DNA of 64,000 bases, taken from contig NZ_JAJCXB010000002.1 of NCBI RefSeq assembly GCF_020564935.1, positions 124,001-188,000 on the forward strand, written 5' to 3'. The stretch comes from Streptomyces pinistramenti. GTDB taxonomy: Bacteria; Actinomycetota; Actinomycetes; Streptomycetales; Streptomycetaceae. The notes under the pieces are model-generated. The model saw only the letters and a list, made by a program, of their open reading frames with translations, had not been told where the DNA came from and did no database searches. The position numbers were made by a program, and so were the translations under genes. Positions 35,021 to 43,319 of this stretch are shown in pieces (position 1 is the first letter of the stretch; every line of letters starts with the position of its first letter).

Positions 35021-36124
35021 GTGAGCGCACTGTTCGAGCCCATCCGTCTTCGGTCGCTGACCATCCCGAACCGCATCTGGATGGCTCCCATGTGCCAGTA
35101 TTCGGCGGCCCCCGAGGGCCCCGCGGAGGGAGTGCCCGGTGACTGGCACTTCCAGCACCTGGCGGCCCGCGCGGCGGGCGGCACCGGACTCATCCTCACC
35201 GAGGCGACCGCGGTCAGCCCGGAGGGGCGCATCAGCCCGTACGACCTGGGGCTGTGGAACGACACCCAGACCGAGGCGTTCCGACGGATCACGGCCTTCC
35301 TGAAGTCGCAGGGAACCGTGCCCGGCATCCAGATCGCGCACGCCGGGCGCAAGGCGTCGACCGAGCGGATGTGGGTCAACCGCGGCGGGGCGATCCACGC
35401 CGACGAGCCGTACGGCTGGACGCCCCTCGCCCCGAGCCCGGTGCCGTTCGACAACGGCGCACCGACCCCGGAGGAGCTGTCCACCGCACAGATCGACGAG
35501 ATCGTCGGGCAGTTCGCCGCCACTGCCCGCAGGGCCCGCGAGGCCGGCTTCGACGTCGTCGAGATACACGGCGCGCACGGCTACCTGATCAACCAGTTCC
35601 TCTCCCCCTTCACCAACCGGCGCACCGACGAATACGGCGGGTCCTACGAGAACCGGACGCGCTTCGCACTGCGGGTCGTGGACGCCGTACGGGAGGTGTG
35701 GCCCGACGAACTGCCGGTCTTCTTCAGGATTTCGGCCACCGACTGGCTCTCCGAGAACGACGACGATGCGCGCGAGGGCTGGACGGCCGATGACACCGTC
35801 CGCTTCGCCGCGGACCTGAAGGCGCACGGCGTCGACCTGCTGGACACCTCCACGGGCGGCAACGCGCCGAACGCCAGGATCGAGGCGGTTCCCGGCTACC
35901 AGGTGCCGTTCGCCGAGCGGGTCAAGAAGGAGACCGGGCTGCCGGTGGGCGCCGTGGGCCTGATCACCGAGGCGCGGCAGGCCGAGCAGATCGTCGCGGA
36001 CGGACAGGCCGACGCCGTGCTGCTCGGCCGGGAGCTGCTGCGGTCGCCGAGCTTCGCCCTGCAGGCGGCCCGCGAGCTGGGGACCGGCATCCGCGTACCC
36101 GAGCAGTACCAGCGAGCCGTCTGA
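35021..36124 (+). CDS. NADH:flavin oxidoreductase / Old Yellow Enzyme (YqjM type)
   Basis: 367 residues from GTG after aggagcc. FMN barrel with IPNRIWMAPMCQYSA, IQIAHAGRKAST, the catalytic pair H-G-A-H in VVEIHGAHGYLINQFLSPF, and NRRTDEYGGSYENRTRF. The Cys in PMCQYS that tunes FMN potential in YqjM-type enzymes is present. It reduces activated C=C bonds (enals, nitro compounds), usually for detoxification. Promoter carries two sites like the operator of the ArsR gene at 18982, so it is probably that repressor's target. A strong terminator follows. Confidence 0.94.
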   Translation: MSALFEPIRLRSLTIPNRIWMAPMCQYSAAPEGPAEGVPGDWHFQHLAARAAGGTGLILTEATAVSPEGRISPYDLGLWNDTQTEAFRRITAFLKSQGTVPGIQIAHAGRKASTERMWVNRGGAIHADEPYGWTPLAPSPVPFDNGAPTPEELSTAQIDEIVGQFAATARRAREAGFDVVEIHGAHGYLINQFLSPFTNRRTDEYGGSYENRTRFALRVVDAVREVWPDELPVFFRISATDWLSENDDDAREGWTADDTVRFAADLKAHGVDLLDTSTGGNAPNARIEAVPGYQVPFAERVKKETGLPVGAVGLITEARQAEQIVADGQADAVLLGRELLRSPSFALQAARELGTGIRVPEQYQRAV

Positions 36125-36143
36125 GGCGGCCGGCGCCAGGCCG

Positions 36144-36178
36144 GCGCGCGTCGCACCGGCGGTCGGTGCGACGCGCGC
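36144..36178 (+). terminator. 14-bp perfect hairpin terminator
   Basis: gcgcgcgtcgcacc (36144-36157), loop ggcggtc, ggtgcgacgcgcgc (36165-36178), 20 bases after the Old Yellow Enzyme stop. Confidence 0.85.
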
Positions 36179-36258
36179 CCTCCGCGTGGCGGCGGTACGT
36201 GGCTCTCCGGTGTCGTTTCCCTCGGGCCGCGGCCGTGTGACCTGCGCCGATGCCGTTT

Positions 36259-36318
36259 CGGGACGCCGTTGTCAGTGGTCAGGTGCAGACTGACGGCATC
36301 TGAGACAACGGCGTCCCG
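36259..36318. promoter_or_regulatory. 15-bp inverted repeats flanking a 30-base spacer
   Basis: cgggacgccgttgtc (36259-36273) and gacaacggcgtcccg (36304-36318) are exact complements. A second pair, gatgccgt (36249-36256) and acggcatc (36293-36300), interleaves with the first. The right arm ends just before the ribosome site of the following gene, so both operator and RNA-structure roles are possible. Confidence 0.7.
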
Positions 36319-36331
36319 GAGGTGTTGGGGC

Positions 36332-37417
36332 ATGACTGACGTACTACTCGCAGTGGGCACTCGCAAGGGCCTCTTCGTCGGCCGGCGAAGAGGCCGCGAC
36401 TGGGAATTGAGCGGCCCGCATTTCCCCGCGCAGGCCGTGTACTCCCTCGGGATCGACACCCGGCGCGCTGCCCCGCGCCTGCTGGCCGGGGCGGACAGTC
36501 CGCACTGGGGGCCTTCCGTCTTCCACTCCGACGACCTCGGCGAAAGCTGGCAGGAGCCGGCCAGACCCGCGGTCACGTACCCGGAATACACCGGCACTTC
36601 GCTGGAGCGGGTGTGGCAGCTGCATCCGGCGGGGCCCGCGGCCCCCGATGTGATCTACGCCGGCACGGAACCCGGTGGCCTGTTCCGGTCCGACGACGGC
36701 GGCGAGACCTTCGCCATGGTCCGGTCACTGTGGGACCACCCCAGCCGGAAGCACTGGATGCCGGGCGGCGGCGGGCTCGCCGTGCACACCGTCATCACGG
36801 ACCCGCGCGACGCGGACGCGGTGACGGTCGCGGTGTCGGCGGCCGGTGTCTTCCGCAGCACGGACGGCGGGGCCACCTGGGATCCGTCGAACAACGGCGT
36901 GAAGGCGGTCTTCCTGCCGGACCAGCACCCGGAGTTCGGTCAGTGCGTGCACAAAATCGCCCAGGACCCGGTGGACCGCGACCGGCTGTACCTGCAGAAC
37001 CACTGGGGCGTCTACCGCAGCGACGACGCCGGCGTCAGGTGGACGGACATCGGCGCGGGGCTGCCCTCCGACTTCGGCTTCGCCGTGGCCGCCCATCCGC
37101 GTGCCGCGAACACCGCCTACCTCTGCCCCATCACCGCCGACATGGACCGGGTGCCCGCCGGACACCGCTGCCGGGTGTACCGCACGTCCGACGCCGGGGC
37201 CGACTGGGAGCCGCTCTCCCACGGCCTGCCGGAGGAGGACCACTACGGCACGGTGCTGCGGGACGCCCTGTGCGTCGATGACTCCGACCCCGCAGGGGTG
37301 TACTTCGGCAACCGTAACGGCGAGGTCTACGCCAGCGCGGACGACGGCGACAGCTGGCGGCAGCTCGCCTCGCACCTGCCCGATGTGCTGTGCGTGCGGG
37401 CGGCCGCCATGACGTGA
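36332..37417 (+). CDS. Beta-propeller protein of the exo-sialidase/VPS10 repeat type
   Basis: 361 residues after cggaggtgtt. Repeated Asp-box-like units: FHSDDLGESWQ, FRSDDGGETFA, FRSTDGGATWD, YRSDDAGVRWTD, YRTSDAGADWEP, YASADDGDSWRQ; six or seven blades form the fold. No signal peptide is visible. Proteins of this kind are annotated as glycosyl-hydrolase-like or exo-alpha-sialidase; the catalytic residues of true sialidases are not evident, so a binding role is as likely. Confidence 0.85.
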   Translation: MTDVLLAVGTRKGLFVGRRRGRDWELSGPHFPAQAVYSLGIDTRRAAPRLLAGADSPHWGPSVFHSDDLGESWQEPARPAVTYPEYTGTSLERVWQLHPAGPAAPDVIYAGTEPGGLFRSDDGGETFAMVRSLWDHPSRKHWMPGGGGLAVHTVITDPRDADAVTVAVSAAGVFRSTDGGATWDPSNNGVKAVFLPDQHPEFGQCVHKIAQDPVDRDRLYLQNHWGVYRSDDAGVRWTDIGAGLPSDFGFAVAAHPRAANTAYLCPITADMDRVPAGHRCRVYRTSDAGADWEPLSHGLPEEDHYGTVLRDALCVDDSDPAGVYFGNRNGEVYASADDGDSWRQLASHLPDVLCVRAAAMT

Positions 37418-37512
37418 GCGAGCGGCGGGCCGACTATCGGCAAGCGGGCGGGGCCAGGGGGGGAGGGGCCACGGATTGATATCGGAGGACGCTGGGCCAG
37501 TAGGGTGATCCC

Positions 37513-38190
37513 GTGGCTGCACGACCTCTACAAGACATTGTCGAACCGGGATGGGCCAAGGCACTTGAGCCCGTCGCCGGACGGATCGCCTCGATGGGCG
37601 ACTTCCTGCGGGCGGAGATCGCCGCGGGACGTACGTACCTCCCGGCAGGCAGCAATGTGCTGCGCGCCTTTCAGCAACCGTTCGACGACGTACGGGTGCT
37701 GATCGTCGGACAGGATCCGTACCCGACGCCGGGGCACGCGGTGGGGCTGAGTTTCTCCGTCGCGCCGGACGTCCGGCCGTTGCCCGGGAGTCTGGAGAAC
37801 ATCTTCCGCGAGATGCACTCCGACCTCGGCCTTCCCCGGCCGTCCAACGGCGACCTGACCCCCTGGACCAGACAGGGCGTACTCCTCCTGAACAGAGCGC
37901 TGACGACCGCGCCCCGCAAACCGGCGGCGCATCGGGGCAAGGGCTGGGAGGAGGTCACCGAGCAGGCGATCCGCGCACTGGTCGGCCGCGACCGCCCGCT
38001 CGTCGCGGTTCTGTGGGGCCGTGACGCGCGCAATCTGCGTCCGCTGCTCGGCAATCTGCCGGCCGTCGAGTCGGCGCACCCCTCCCCCATGTCCGCCGAT
38101 CGCGGGTTCTTCGGCTCCCGTCCCTTCAGCCGCGTCAACGACCTTCTGGTGCGGCAGGGAGCCCAGCCGGTGGACTGGAAGCTGCCCTGA
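37513..38190 (+). CDS. ung: Uracil-DNA glycosylase, family 1
   Basis: 225 residues from GTG. The water-activating motif [18 protein letters not shown] (residues about 66-83) and the [17 protein letters not shown] leucine-loop motif (about 193-209) are intact. Removes uracil from DNA as the first step of base-excision repair. Length agrees with actinobacterial Ung (about 225-230). The next gene starts 23 bases later. Confidence 0.96.
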   Translation: MAARPLQDIVEPGWAKALEPVAGRIASMGDFLRAEIAAGRTYLPAGSNVLRAFQQPFDDVRVLIVGQDPYPTPGHAVGLSFSVAPDVRPLPGSLENIFREMHSDLGLPRPSNGDLTPWTRQGVLLLNRALTTAPRKPAAHRGKGWEEVTEQAIRALVGRDRPLVAVLWGRDARNLRPLLGNLPAVESAHPSPMSADRGFFGSRPFSRVNDLLVRQGAQPVDWKLP

Positions 38191-38212
38191 TGCCGGGCGG
38201 TACTGTTCCGGC

Positions 38213-39271
38213 ATGACGAACGCGAGCATCCCTGCGGGCTGGTATGCCGACCCGCAGGGCACCCCCCACCAACTGCGCTGGTGGGACGGCGCCCGATGGA
38301 CCGAGCACACCCACGCCGAGCCACAACGGGCCCAGCCGCAGCAACCCCAGCCGACCGCTCAGCAGCTCCCCCAGCAGCAGCCGTCCCCCGCCCAGCCGGT
38401 CCAGACCGCCCCGCAGACCGCAGGGCCCGCGCCCCAACAAGCCCCGCACCAGGCGCCGTACCGGCAGGAACAGGCACCGTACGGACAGCAGCAGGCACCG
38501 TACGGGCAGCCGGGGTACGCGCAGGGGCAGCCCGCGCAGCAGGCGCCCGGACAGCCGATGCCGCAGCCGTACCCGCCCCAGCACGCGCCGGGAGCGCCCG
38601 GCGGCAATCCGGAGGGCGTGCAGCGCCAGGTCCAGCAGCAGGCCGGGGTCGCGCCGGGCGGTCCCGGCGGCGGCAGCCTGTTCACCGAGCCGGTCCTGGT
38701 GGTGAACCAGAAGGCCAAGCTCATCGAGGTCACCAACGAGTACAGCGTCTTCGACCAGCACGGCAACACCCTCGGCACGGTCGTCCAGGTCGGCCAGAGC
38801 ACGGCCAAGAAGGTGCTGCGGGTCGTCTCCAGCCTGGATCAGTACATGACCCACAAGCTGGAGATCCGGGACGCGTACGGGCAGCCGCAGCTGGTGCTGA
38901 CCCGGCCCGCGAAGATCCTCAAGTCCAAGGTGATCGTGCAGCGCCCCGACGGCCGGCCGGTCGGCGAGATCGTGCAGCAGAACGCCATCGGCAAGATCAA
39001 CTTCGGGATGATGGTCAACGGGCAGCAGATCGGCGCCATCAAGGCGGAGAACTGGCGCGCATGGAACTTCGCGATCGTCGACCACACCGAAACCGAGATC
39101 GCCCGGATCACCAAGACCTGGGAAGGTCTCGCCAAGACGATGTTCACCACGGCGGACAACTACGTTCTCCAGATCCACCGGCAGCTCCCCGACCCGCTGC
39201 TCAGCCTGGTCGTCGCCACGGCGCTGACCGTCGACACCGCACTCAAGCAGGACGCCCGCGGCCTTGGCTGA
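38213..39271 (+). CDS. DUF2510 plus LURP-one/scramblase-like protein
   Basis: 352 residues. Residues 8-32 are a DUF2510 domain (PAGWYADPQGTPHQLRWWDG). Residues 45-150 are a Gln/Pro-rich disordered linker with repeats such as YRQEQAPYGQQQAPYGQ. The C-terminal 190 residues are a phospholipid-scramblase/LURP-one barrel: LVVNQKAKLIEVTNEYSVFD, GQPQLVLTRPAKILKSKVIV, NYVLQIHRQLPDPLLSLV, ending in a hydrophobic helix. Membrane association is likely. Stop overlaps the next start by 8 bases, so the two are coupled. Confidence 0.88.
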   Translation: MTNASIPAGWYADPQGTPHQLRWWDGARWTEHTHAEPQRAQPQQPQPTAQQLPQQQPSPAQPVQTAPQTAGPAPQQAPHQAPYRQEQAPYGQQQAPYGQPGYAQGQPAQQAPGQPMPQPYPPQHAPGAPGGNPEGVQRQVQQQAGVAPGGPGGGSLFTEPVLVVNQKAKLIEVTNEYSVFDQHGNTLGTVVQVGQSTAKKVLRVVSSLDQYMTHKLEIRDAYGQPQLVLTRPAKILKSKVIVQRPDGRPVGEIVQQNAIGKINFGMMVNGQQIGAIKAENWRAWNFAIVDHTETEIARITKTWEGLAKTMFTTADNYVLQIHRQLPDPLLSLVVATALTVDTALKQDARGLG

Positions 39272-40289
39272 GCCGCCGGACTCCGCGGAGCGCCGGCCCG
39301 CCGCACCCGGCCGCCATGTTCTCGGCGTCGATTCGGGCGGCTCGGGGCTGCGGATCGCCGTCGCCTCCACGGCCGACCCGCGTGCCGTTCCGGCGGCCAC
39401 CTACGCATCGGACGAGCCCGTACGCACCGGCCCGCGCGGCATCGACGCCCAGCAGCTGCTGTCCCAACTGCTGCCCGCCGCCGAGCGGTTGCGGCGGGAT
39501 GCCGGAGCGGACGGCTTCGCCGCCGTCTGCGTCGGCGCCGCCGGAATGGTCACGCTCGGACAGGACCTGCGGGCCACCCTCCCCGCGGCGCTGGCCACCG
39601 CCTTCGGCGCCCGGCGGCTGGCGCTGGCCGCCGACGCGGTGACCGCGTACGCCGGCGCGCTCGGCCAGCGGCCCGGTGCCGTCATCGCCGCCGGCACCGG
39701 CCTGATCGCGCTCGGCGCGGATGTGACGGGAGGCTGGCGGCGGGCCGATGGCTGGGGGCATCTGCTGGGCGACTGCGGCAGCGGCGCCTGGATCGGCCGG
39801 GCCGGGCTGGAGGCCGCGCTGCGTGCCCACGACGGGCGCACGGGTGGCTCGCGGGCACTTCTGGAGTGCGCCGAGGCGGAGTTCGGGCCGGCCGGCGGGC
39901 TGCCGGGGAAGCTCTATCCGCGCCCCGACCGGCCCGCCGTCCTGGCCTCGTTCGCCCCCCGGGTCGCGCAGTGCGCGGACGGCGACGAGGTCGCGGCGGG
40001 CATCCTGCGGGACGCCGCACGGCACATCGCCGACGCGGCCGCCGCGGTCTGCCCGGCGGACGGCGCGGGGCCGGTGGCGTGGACCGGCGGGCTGTTCCGC
40101 ATGGGCGAGCCGCTGCTCGGCCCGCTGCGCGCCGCCCTCGCCGCGCGGCTGCCCGGGGTCGTCTGCACCGAGGCCGCGGGGAGCCCGCTCGACGGTGCGC
40201 TGACTCTCGCCGCCGCGCTGGCCCGCGAGGAGCTGACGCTGCCCGCCGACGGGGAGTTGTTGCAGATCACACGGTCCGTGGCGGGCTGA
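39264..40289 (+). CDS. N-acetylglucosamine-kinase-like BadF/BadG ATPase-family protein
   Basis: 341 residues from a TTG start that lies inside the end of the previous gene; no ATG or GTG fits better. ASKHA-fold motifs: LGVDSGGSGLRIAVAST (phosphate 1), IAAGTGLIALG (phosphate 2), GWGHLLGDCGSGAWIGR, and GPVAWTGGLFR (adenosine). This pattern matches the family containing GlcNAc kinase, which supports peptidoglycan sugar salvage. The sugar specificity is inferred. Confidence 0.88.
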   Translation: MAEPPDSAERRPAAPGRHVLGVDSGGSGLRIAVASTADPRAVPAATYASDEPVRTGPRGIDAQQLLSQLLPAAERLRRDAGADGFAAVCVGAAGMVTLGQDLRATLPAALATAFGARRLALAADAVTAYAGALGQRPGAVIAAGTGLIALGADVTGGWRRADGWGHLLGDCGSGAWIGRAGLEAALRAHDGRTGGSRALLECAEAEFGPAGGLPGKLYPRPDRPAVLASFAPRVAQCADGDEVAAGILRDAARHIADAAAAVCPADGAGPVAWTGGLFRMGEPLLGPLRAALAARLPGVVCTEAAGSPLDGALTLAAALAREELTLPADGELLQITRSVAG

Positions 40290-40384
40290 AGCCACCAAGA
40301 CGCGCGGGATAAATCGGGACGGATACCCCCTGACCGAACCCTCCCTCGGCACCGGAGTGCTCCGAGGCGTTAGCATGCGGCGCC

Positions 40385-41329
40385 ATGAGTTCCCCCACTG
40401 GGCCCGCACCTGGCTCGCCCCGCTTTGACGACGATTCCCTGAGCCCGGCACCCGGCCTGCCTGTACGTATGCCGCGCCCGCGGCAGTCCGGCCGCCACCG
40501 CAAGCCGGAGCCGCTCGCCGCCCCCGAGGGCGCCCCCGTCCTGGTCCTGGCCGTGCCCGGCACCCCCTCATCCGCCGCCCGCAGCCTGGCGGATGAGGTC
40601 TCCAGCATCGCCCGCTCCGAACTGCCCGGCCTCGACGCCCGGATCGGGTACGTGGACGGGGGCGACGCGGAGTTCCCGGCGCTGGAGGCCGTGCTGGCAC
40701 AGGCCGGCGCCGAGCACACGGCGCGGGCCGGCGCCGCGGACCAGGCCGGCCCTGCCGCGGTGGTCGTGCCCCTGCTGGCAGGGCCGGACAGTTCGCTGCT
40801 GCGACGTATACGCCAGGCCATCATGAACAGCGGCTCCGGCGCCGAACTGACCGACGTCCTGGGCCCGCACCCGCTGCTCGCCGAGGCGCTGCACGTCCGG
40901 CTGTCCGAGGCGGGCCTGGCGCGTGCCGACCGTGCGCGGCTGTTCACGGTCGCCACCGCGGCCGACGGCATCATCCTGGCCACCGTGGGAGGCGAGGAGG
41001 CCGTGCAGGCCGCCGGGATCACCGGCATGCTGCTCTCGGCCCGTCTCGCGGTGCCGGTGCTGGCCGCCGCGCTGGACGAGGACGGCGCGATCTCCCGCAC
41101 GGCGGAGCAGCTGCGCGGGTCCGGCTCGCGACAGCTGGCGCTCGCGCCGTACCTGATCGGGCCGGAGATCTCCGACGGGCTGCTGGGGGCGGCTGCCGCG
41201 GAGGCCGACTGCGCGTCGGCCGAGGCCCTGGGCGCCTACGGCGCCGTGGGCCGTCTGGTGCTGTCGAACTACGCGGCCGCGGTGGGCATCACCCTCCAGC
41301 CGGCGGGCCAGAGCACGCCGGTCCGCTAG
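40385..41329 (+). CDS. CbiX/sirohydrochlorin-chelatase-like protein
   Basis: 314 residues. Two halves each resemble a class II chelatase domain: VLVLAVPGTPSSAARSLADE with AAVVVPLLAGPDSSLLRRIR in the first, and QLALAPYLIGPEISDGLLG in the second. The His residues used for metal insertion in CbiX are not clearly kept at the usual G-H-G site (here P-G-T), so catalysis is uncertain. The N-terminal 50 residues are disordered and basic. It is followed by a hairpin terminator. Confidence 0.7.
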   Translation: MSSPTGPAPGSPRFDDDSLSPAPGLPVRMPRPRQSGRHRKPEPLAAPEGAPVLVLAVPGTPSSAARSLADEVSSIARSELPGLDARIGYVDGGDAEFPALEAVLAQAGAEHTARAGAADQAGPAAVVVPLLAGPDSSLLRRIRQAIMNSGSGAELTDVLGPHPLLAEALHVRLSEAGLARADRARLFTVATAADGIILATVGGEEAVQAAGITGMLLSARLAVPVLAAALDEDGAISRTAEQLRGSGSRQLALAPYLIGPEISDGLLGAAAAEADCASAEALGAYGAVGRLVLSNYAAAVGITLQPAGQSTPVR

Positions 41330-41400
41330 GCCGGATCGTCGCGCCAGGGGGCGGGGCCCCGGCGCAAGGACACCGGGAGCGCCGCAGCGCTCCGCATCGC

Positions 41401-41433
41401 AGGGCCGCTCCGCGCAGAGCGCGGGGCGGCCCT
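41401..41433 (+). terminator. 15-bp stem terminator
   Basis: agggccgctccgcgc (41401-41415), loop aga, gcgcggggcggccct (41419-41433) with one G-U pair. Ends the CbiX-like transcript. The rest of the 400-bp gap to 41729 shows no gene. Confidence 0.8.
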
Positions 41434-41729
41434 CGCGCGTTCCCCGTCCCGTCTCGTCGGCCGAGATCGCCAGACGCCTGTCAGACGGCTTGCGACAGGC
41501 GGGCGGTAACCGGGTGGGGCCTGGTGGACGCGCGTCCACCAGGGGAGGCGTCAGGGCCTCACAGGGCGGCCCTGGGGTGCGCGGGGCGGGCCGCGGACGA
41601 CGATTCCGGCCGGTCAGGGCCACCGTCCCGGCCGGTCGGGCCGTCGCCGGCGGGGTGGTGGCCGCCACGGGGCCGGGCTACGTTCGTCGTGCGGAAGGGC
41701 GAACGGCCCCCGCGGGAGGGAGTGACGGC

Positions 41730-42086
41730 ATGTCCTCCGTCGACGTCGTGCGCGCCTGCTTCGCCGCCTACCTGGCTCAGGACCGCGCGGCCATGGACCG
41801 GCTGCTCGCCGAGGACTTCACCTTCACCAGCCCGCAGGACGACCACATCGACAAGGCCGCGTTCCTCGCACGGTGCTTCCCCACTGCGGACCGGCTGCGC
41901 TCCCAGGCCATCCTCGAAGCCGTGCCGCTCCACGGGGACGCCACGGAGGACGGCGACGTGGTGGTGCGCTACGCGTACGAGCTGAAGACCGGGGCGCGGC
42001 ACCGCAACGTCGAGGTGCTGACCGTACGGAACGGCCGGATCGCCGAGACGCAGGTGTACTTCGGCGGACGGTTTCCGCAGGGCTGA
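41730..42086 (+). CDS. SnoaL/NTF2-like small protein
   Basis: 118 residues after gggaggg. The cone-fold pattern is clear: VRACFAAYLAQDRAAMDRLL, AEDFTFTSPQDDHIDKAAFL, VEVLTVRNGRIAETQVYFG. NTF2-like proteins are isomerases, hydrolases or ligand binders; this short type is usually unassigned. Convergent with the lactonase gene, 15 bases apart. Confidence 0.88.
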   Translation: MSSVDVVRACFAAYLAQDRAAMDRLLAEDFTFTSPQDDHIDKAAFLARCFPTADRLRSQAILEAVPLHGDATEDGDVVVRYAYELKTGARHRNVEVLTVRNGRIAETQVYFGGRFPQG

Positions 42087-42101
42087 CGGCGGCGTACCCG
42101 G

Positions 42102-43184
42102 TCAGGCGAAGACCACGCAGGAAACGGCGGCCGCGGCGAGGGATCCGGCCCGGACCGGCAGGCCGGTTTCCGGGTCGACGGTGAACCATGTGACGTCGCC
42201 GGAGCGCTCGTTGGCGGCGTAGAGGTGCCGGCCACCGGGGTGGAGCGCCAGGTCACGGGGCCAGTGACCGCCGCAGGGAACCGTGCCGGCCAGGGTGGCG
42301 CCCCCGTCCGACGGGTCGAGGGCCAGTACGGAGATGCTGTCGTGCCCACGGTTGGCGGCCCAGGCGAACCGGCCGTCCCGGGAGACGACCAGTGCGGAGG
42401 GGAAGCTCTCGGCTGCCCCGGAGGCCGCCGGTACGGCGTCGTCCGGGAGCAGCCCGGTCTCCCCCAGTGGCGTCAGGGTGCCGCCCGCCGCGTCCCAGCG
42501 GCAGACGGTGACCGTCGGCGCCAACTCGTTGATGACGTAGGCGAAGCCGCCGCTCGGGTGGAAGGCGATATGGCGCGGTCCGCTGCCGGGGCGCAGCGGC
42601 ACCTCGGCATGGACGAGCGGCGTACCGCTCGCGGGGTCCAGGGCGCAGCAGCGGACCGAGTCGGTGCCGAGGTCGACGCTCAGCAGCCAGCGGCCGGAGG
42701 GGTCGGCGCGTACGGCGTGCGCGTGCGGGCCCTCCTGGCGGTCGGCCCGCGGGCCGTTGCCTTCGTGCCGCAGGACGGCGGCCGGTCCGCCGAGCGTGCC
42801 GTCGGGGCGTACGGGGAGGGCGCTGATGCTGCCGGAGGTGTAGTGGGCGGTCACCAAGTGGCCGGAGATCAGGGCGAGATGGGTGGGGTCGGCGCCGCCG
42901 ACGGGGACGGGCGGTCCCAGGGGCTCGGGGCCTTCGGGGGTGAGGGCGAAGGCGGCGGCCGCGCCGTCGGCGGTCTCGCTGACCGCGTAGAGGTGGCGGC
43001 CGTCGGGGCTCGGGGCGAGGAAGGAGGGGTTGGGCAGTTCGGCCGTGGCGTGCAGCGGGGTGAGGGCGCCGGTTCCCGGATCGACGGCGGCGGTGGTGAG
43101 GCCCGCGCCGCCCGCCGTGGTGAACGATCCGATGTACGCCCGCAGGCCGCGCTCCGTGGTCCCCACTGCTCCGCCCTTCGTCAC
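42102..43184 (-). CDS. Lactonase-family seven-bladed beta-propeller (6-phosphogluconolactonase-like)
   Basis: 360 residues from GTG; a second GTG seven codons in is also possible. Repeats ending SPDGRHLYAVSE, SGRWLLSVDLGTDSVR, SGGFAYVINE, SRDGRFAWAANRGHDSISVL and GGRHLYAANERSGDVTWF define the YbhE/Lactonase propeller. It may hydrolyse 6-phosphogluconolactone or a related lactone. No signal peptide. Confidence 0.9.
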   Translation of the reverse strand: MTKGGAVGTTERGLRAYIGSFTTAGGAGLTTAAVDPGTGALTPLHATAELPNPSFLAPSPDGRHLYAVSETADGAAAAFALTPEGPEPLGPPVPVGGADPTHLALISGHLVTAHYTSGSISALPVRPDGTLGGPAAVLRHEGNGPRADRQEGPHAHAVRADPSGRWLLSVDLGTDSVRCCALDPASGTPLVHAEVPLRPGSGPRHIAFHPSGGFAYVINELAPTVTVCRWDAAGGTLTPLGETGLLPDDAVPAASGAAESFPSALVVSRDGRFAWAANRGHDSISVLALDPSDGGATLAGTVPCGGHWPRDLALHPGGRHLYAANERSGDVTWFTVDPETGLPVRAGSLAAAAVSCVVFA

Positions 43185-43319
43185 CGATCCGCCCCTCGCC
43201 CCGTCCGGGCGGCTGCCCGGCTGCGGCCCTTCGCCGTCCCGGCCGCCCGCGCGGATACGGCGACGCTAACAGCAGGGGCCGGGGCGCATCGGGCGGATGG
43301 GAGACTCCGCCGCCCCGGC

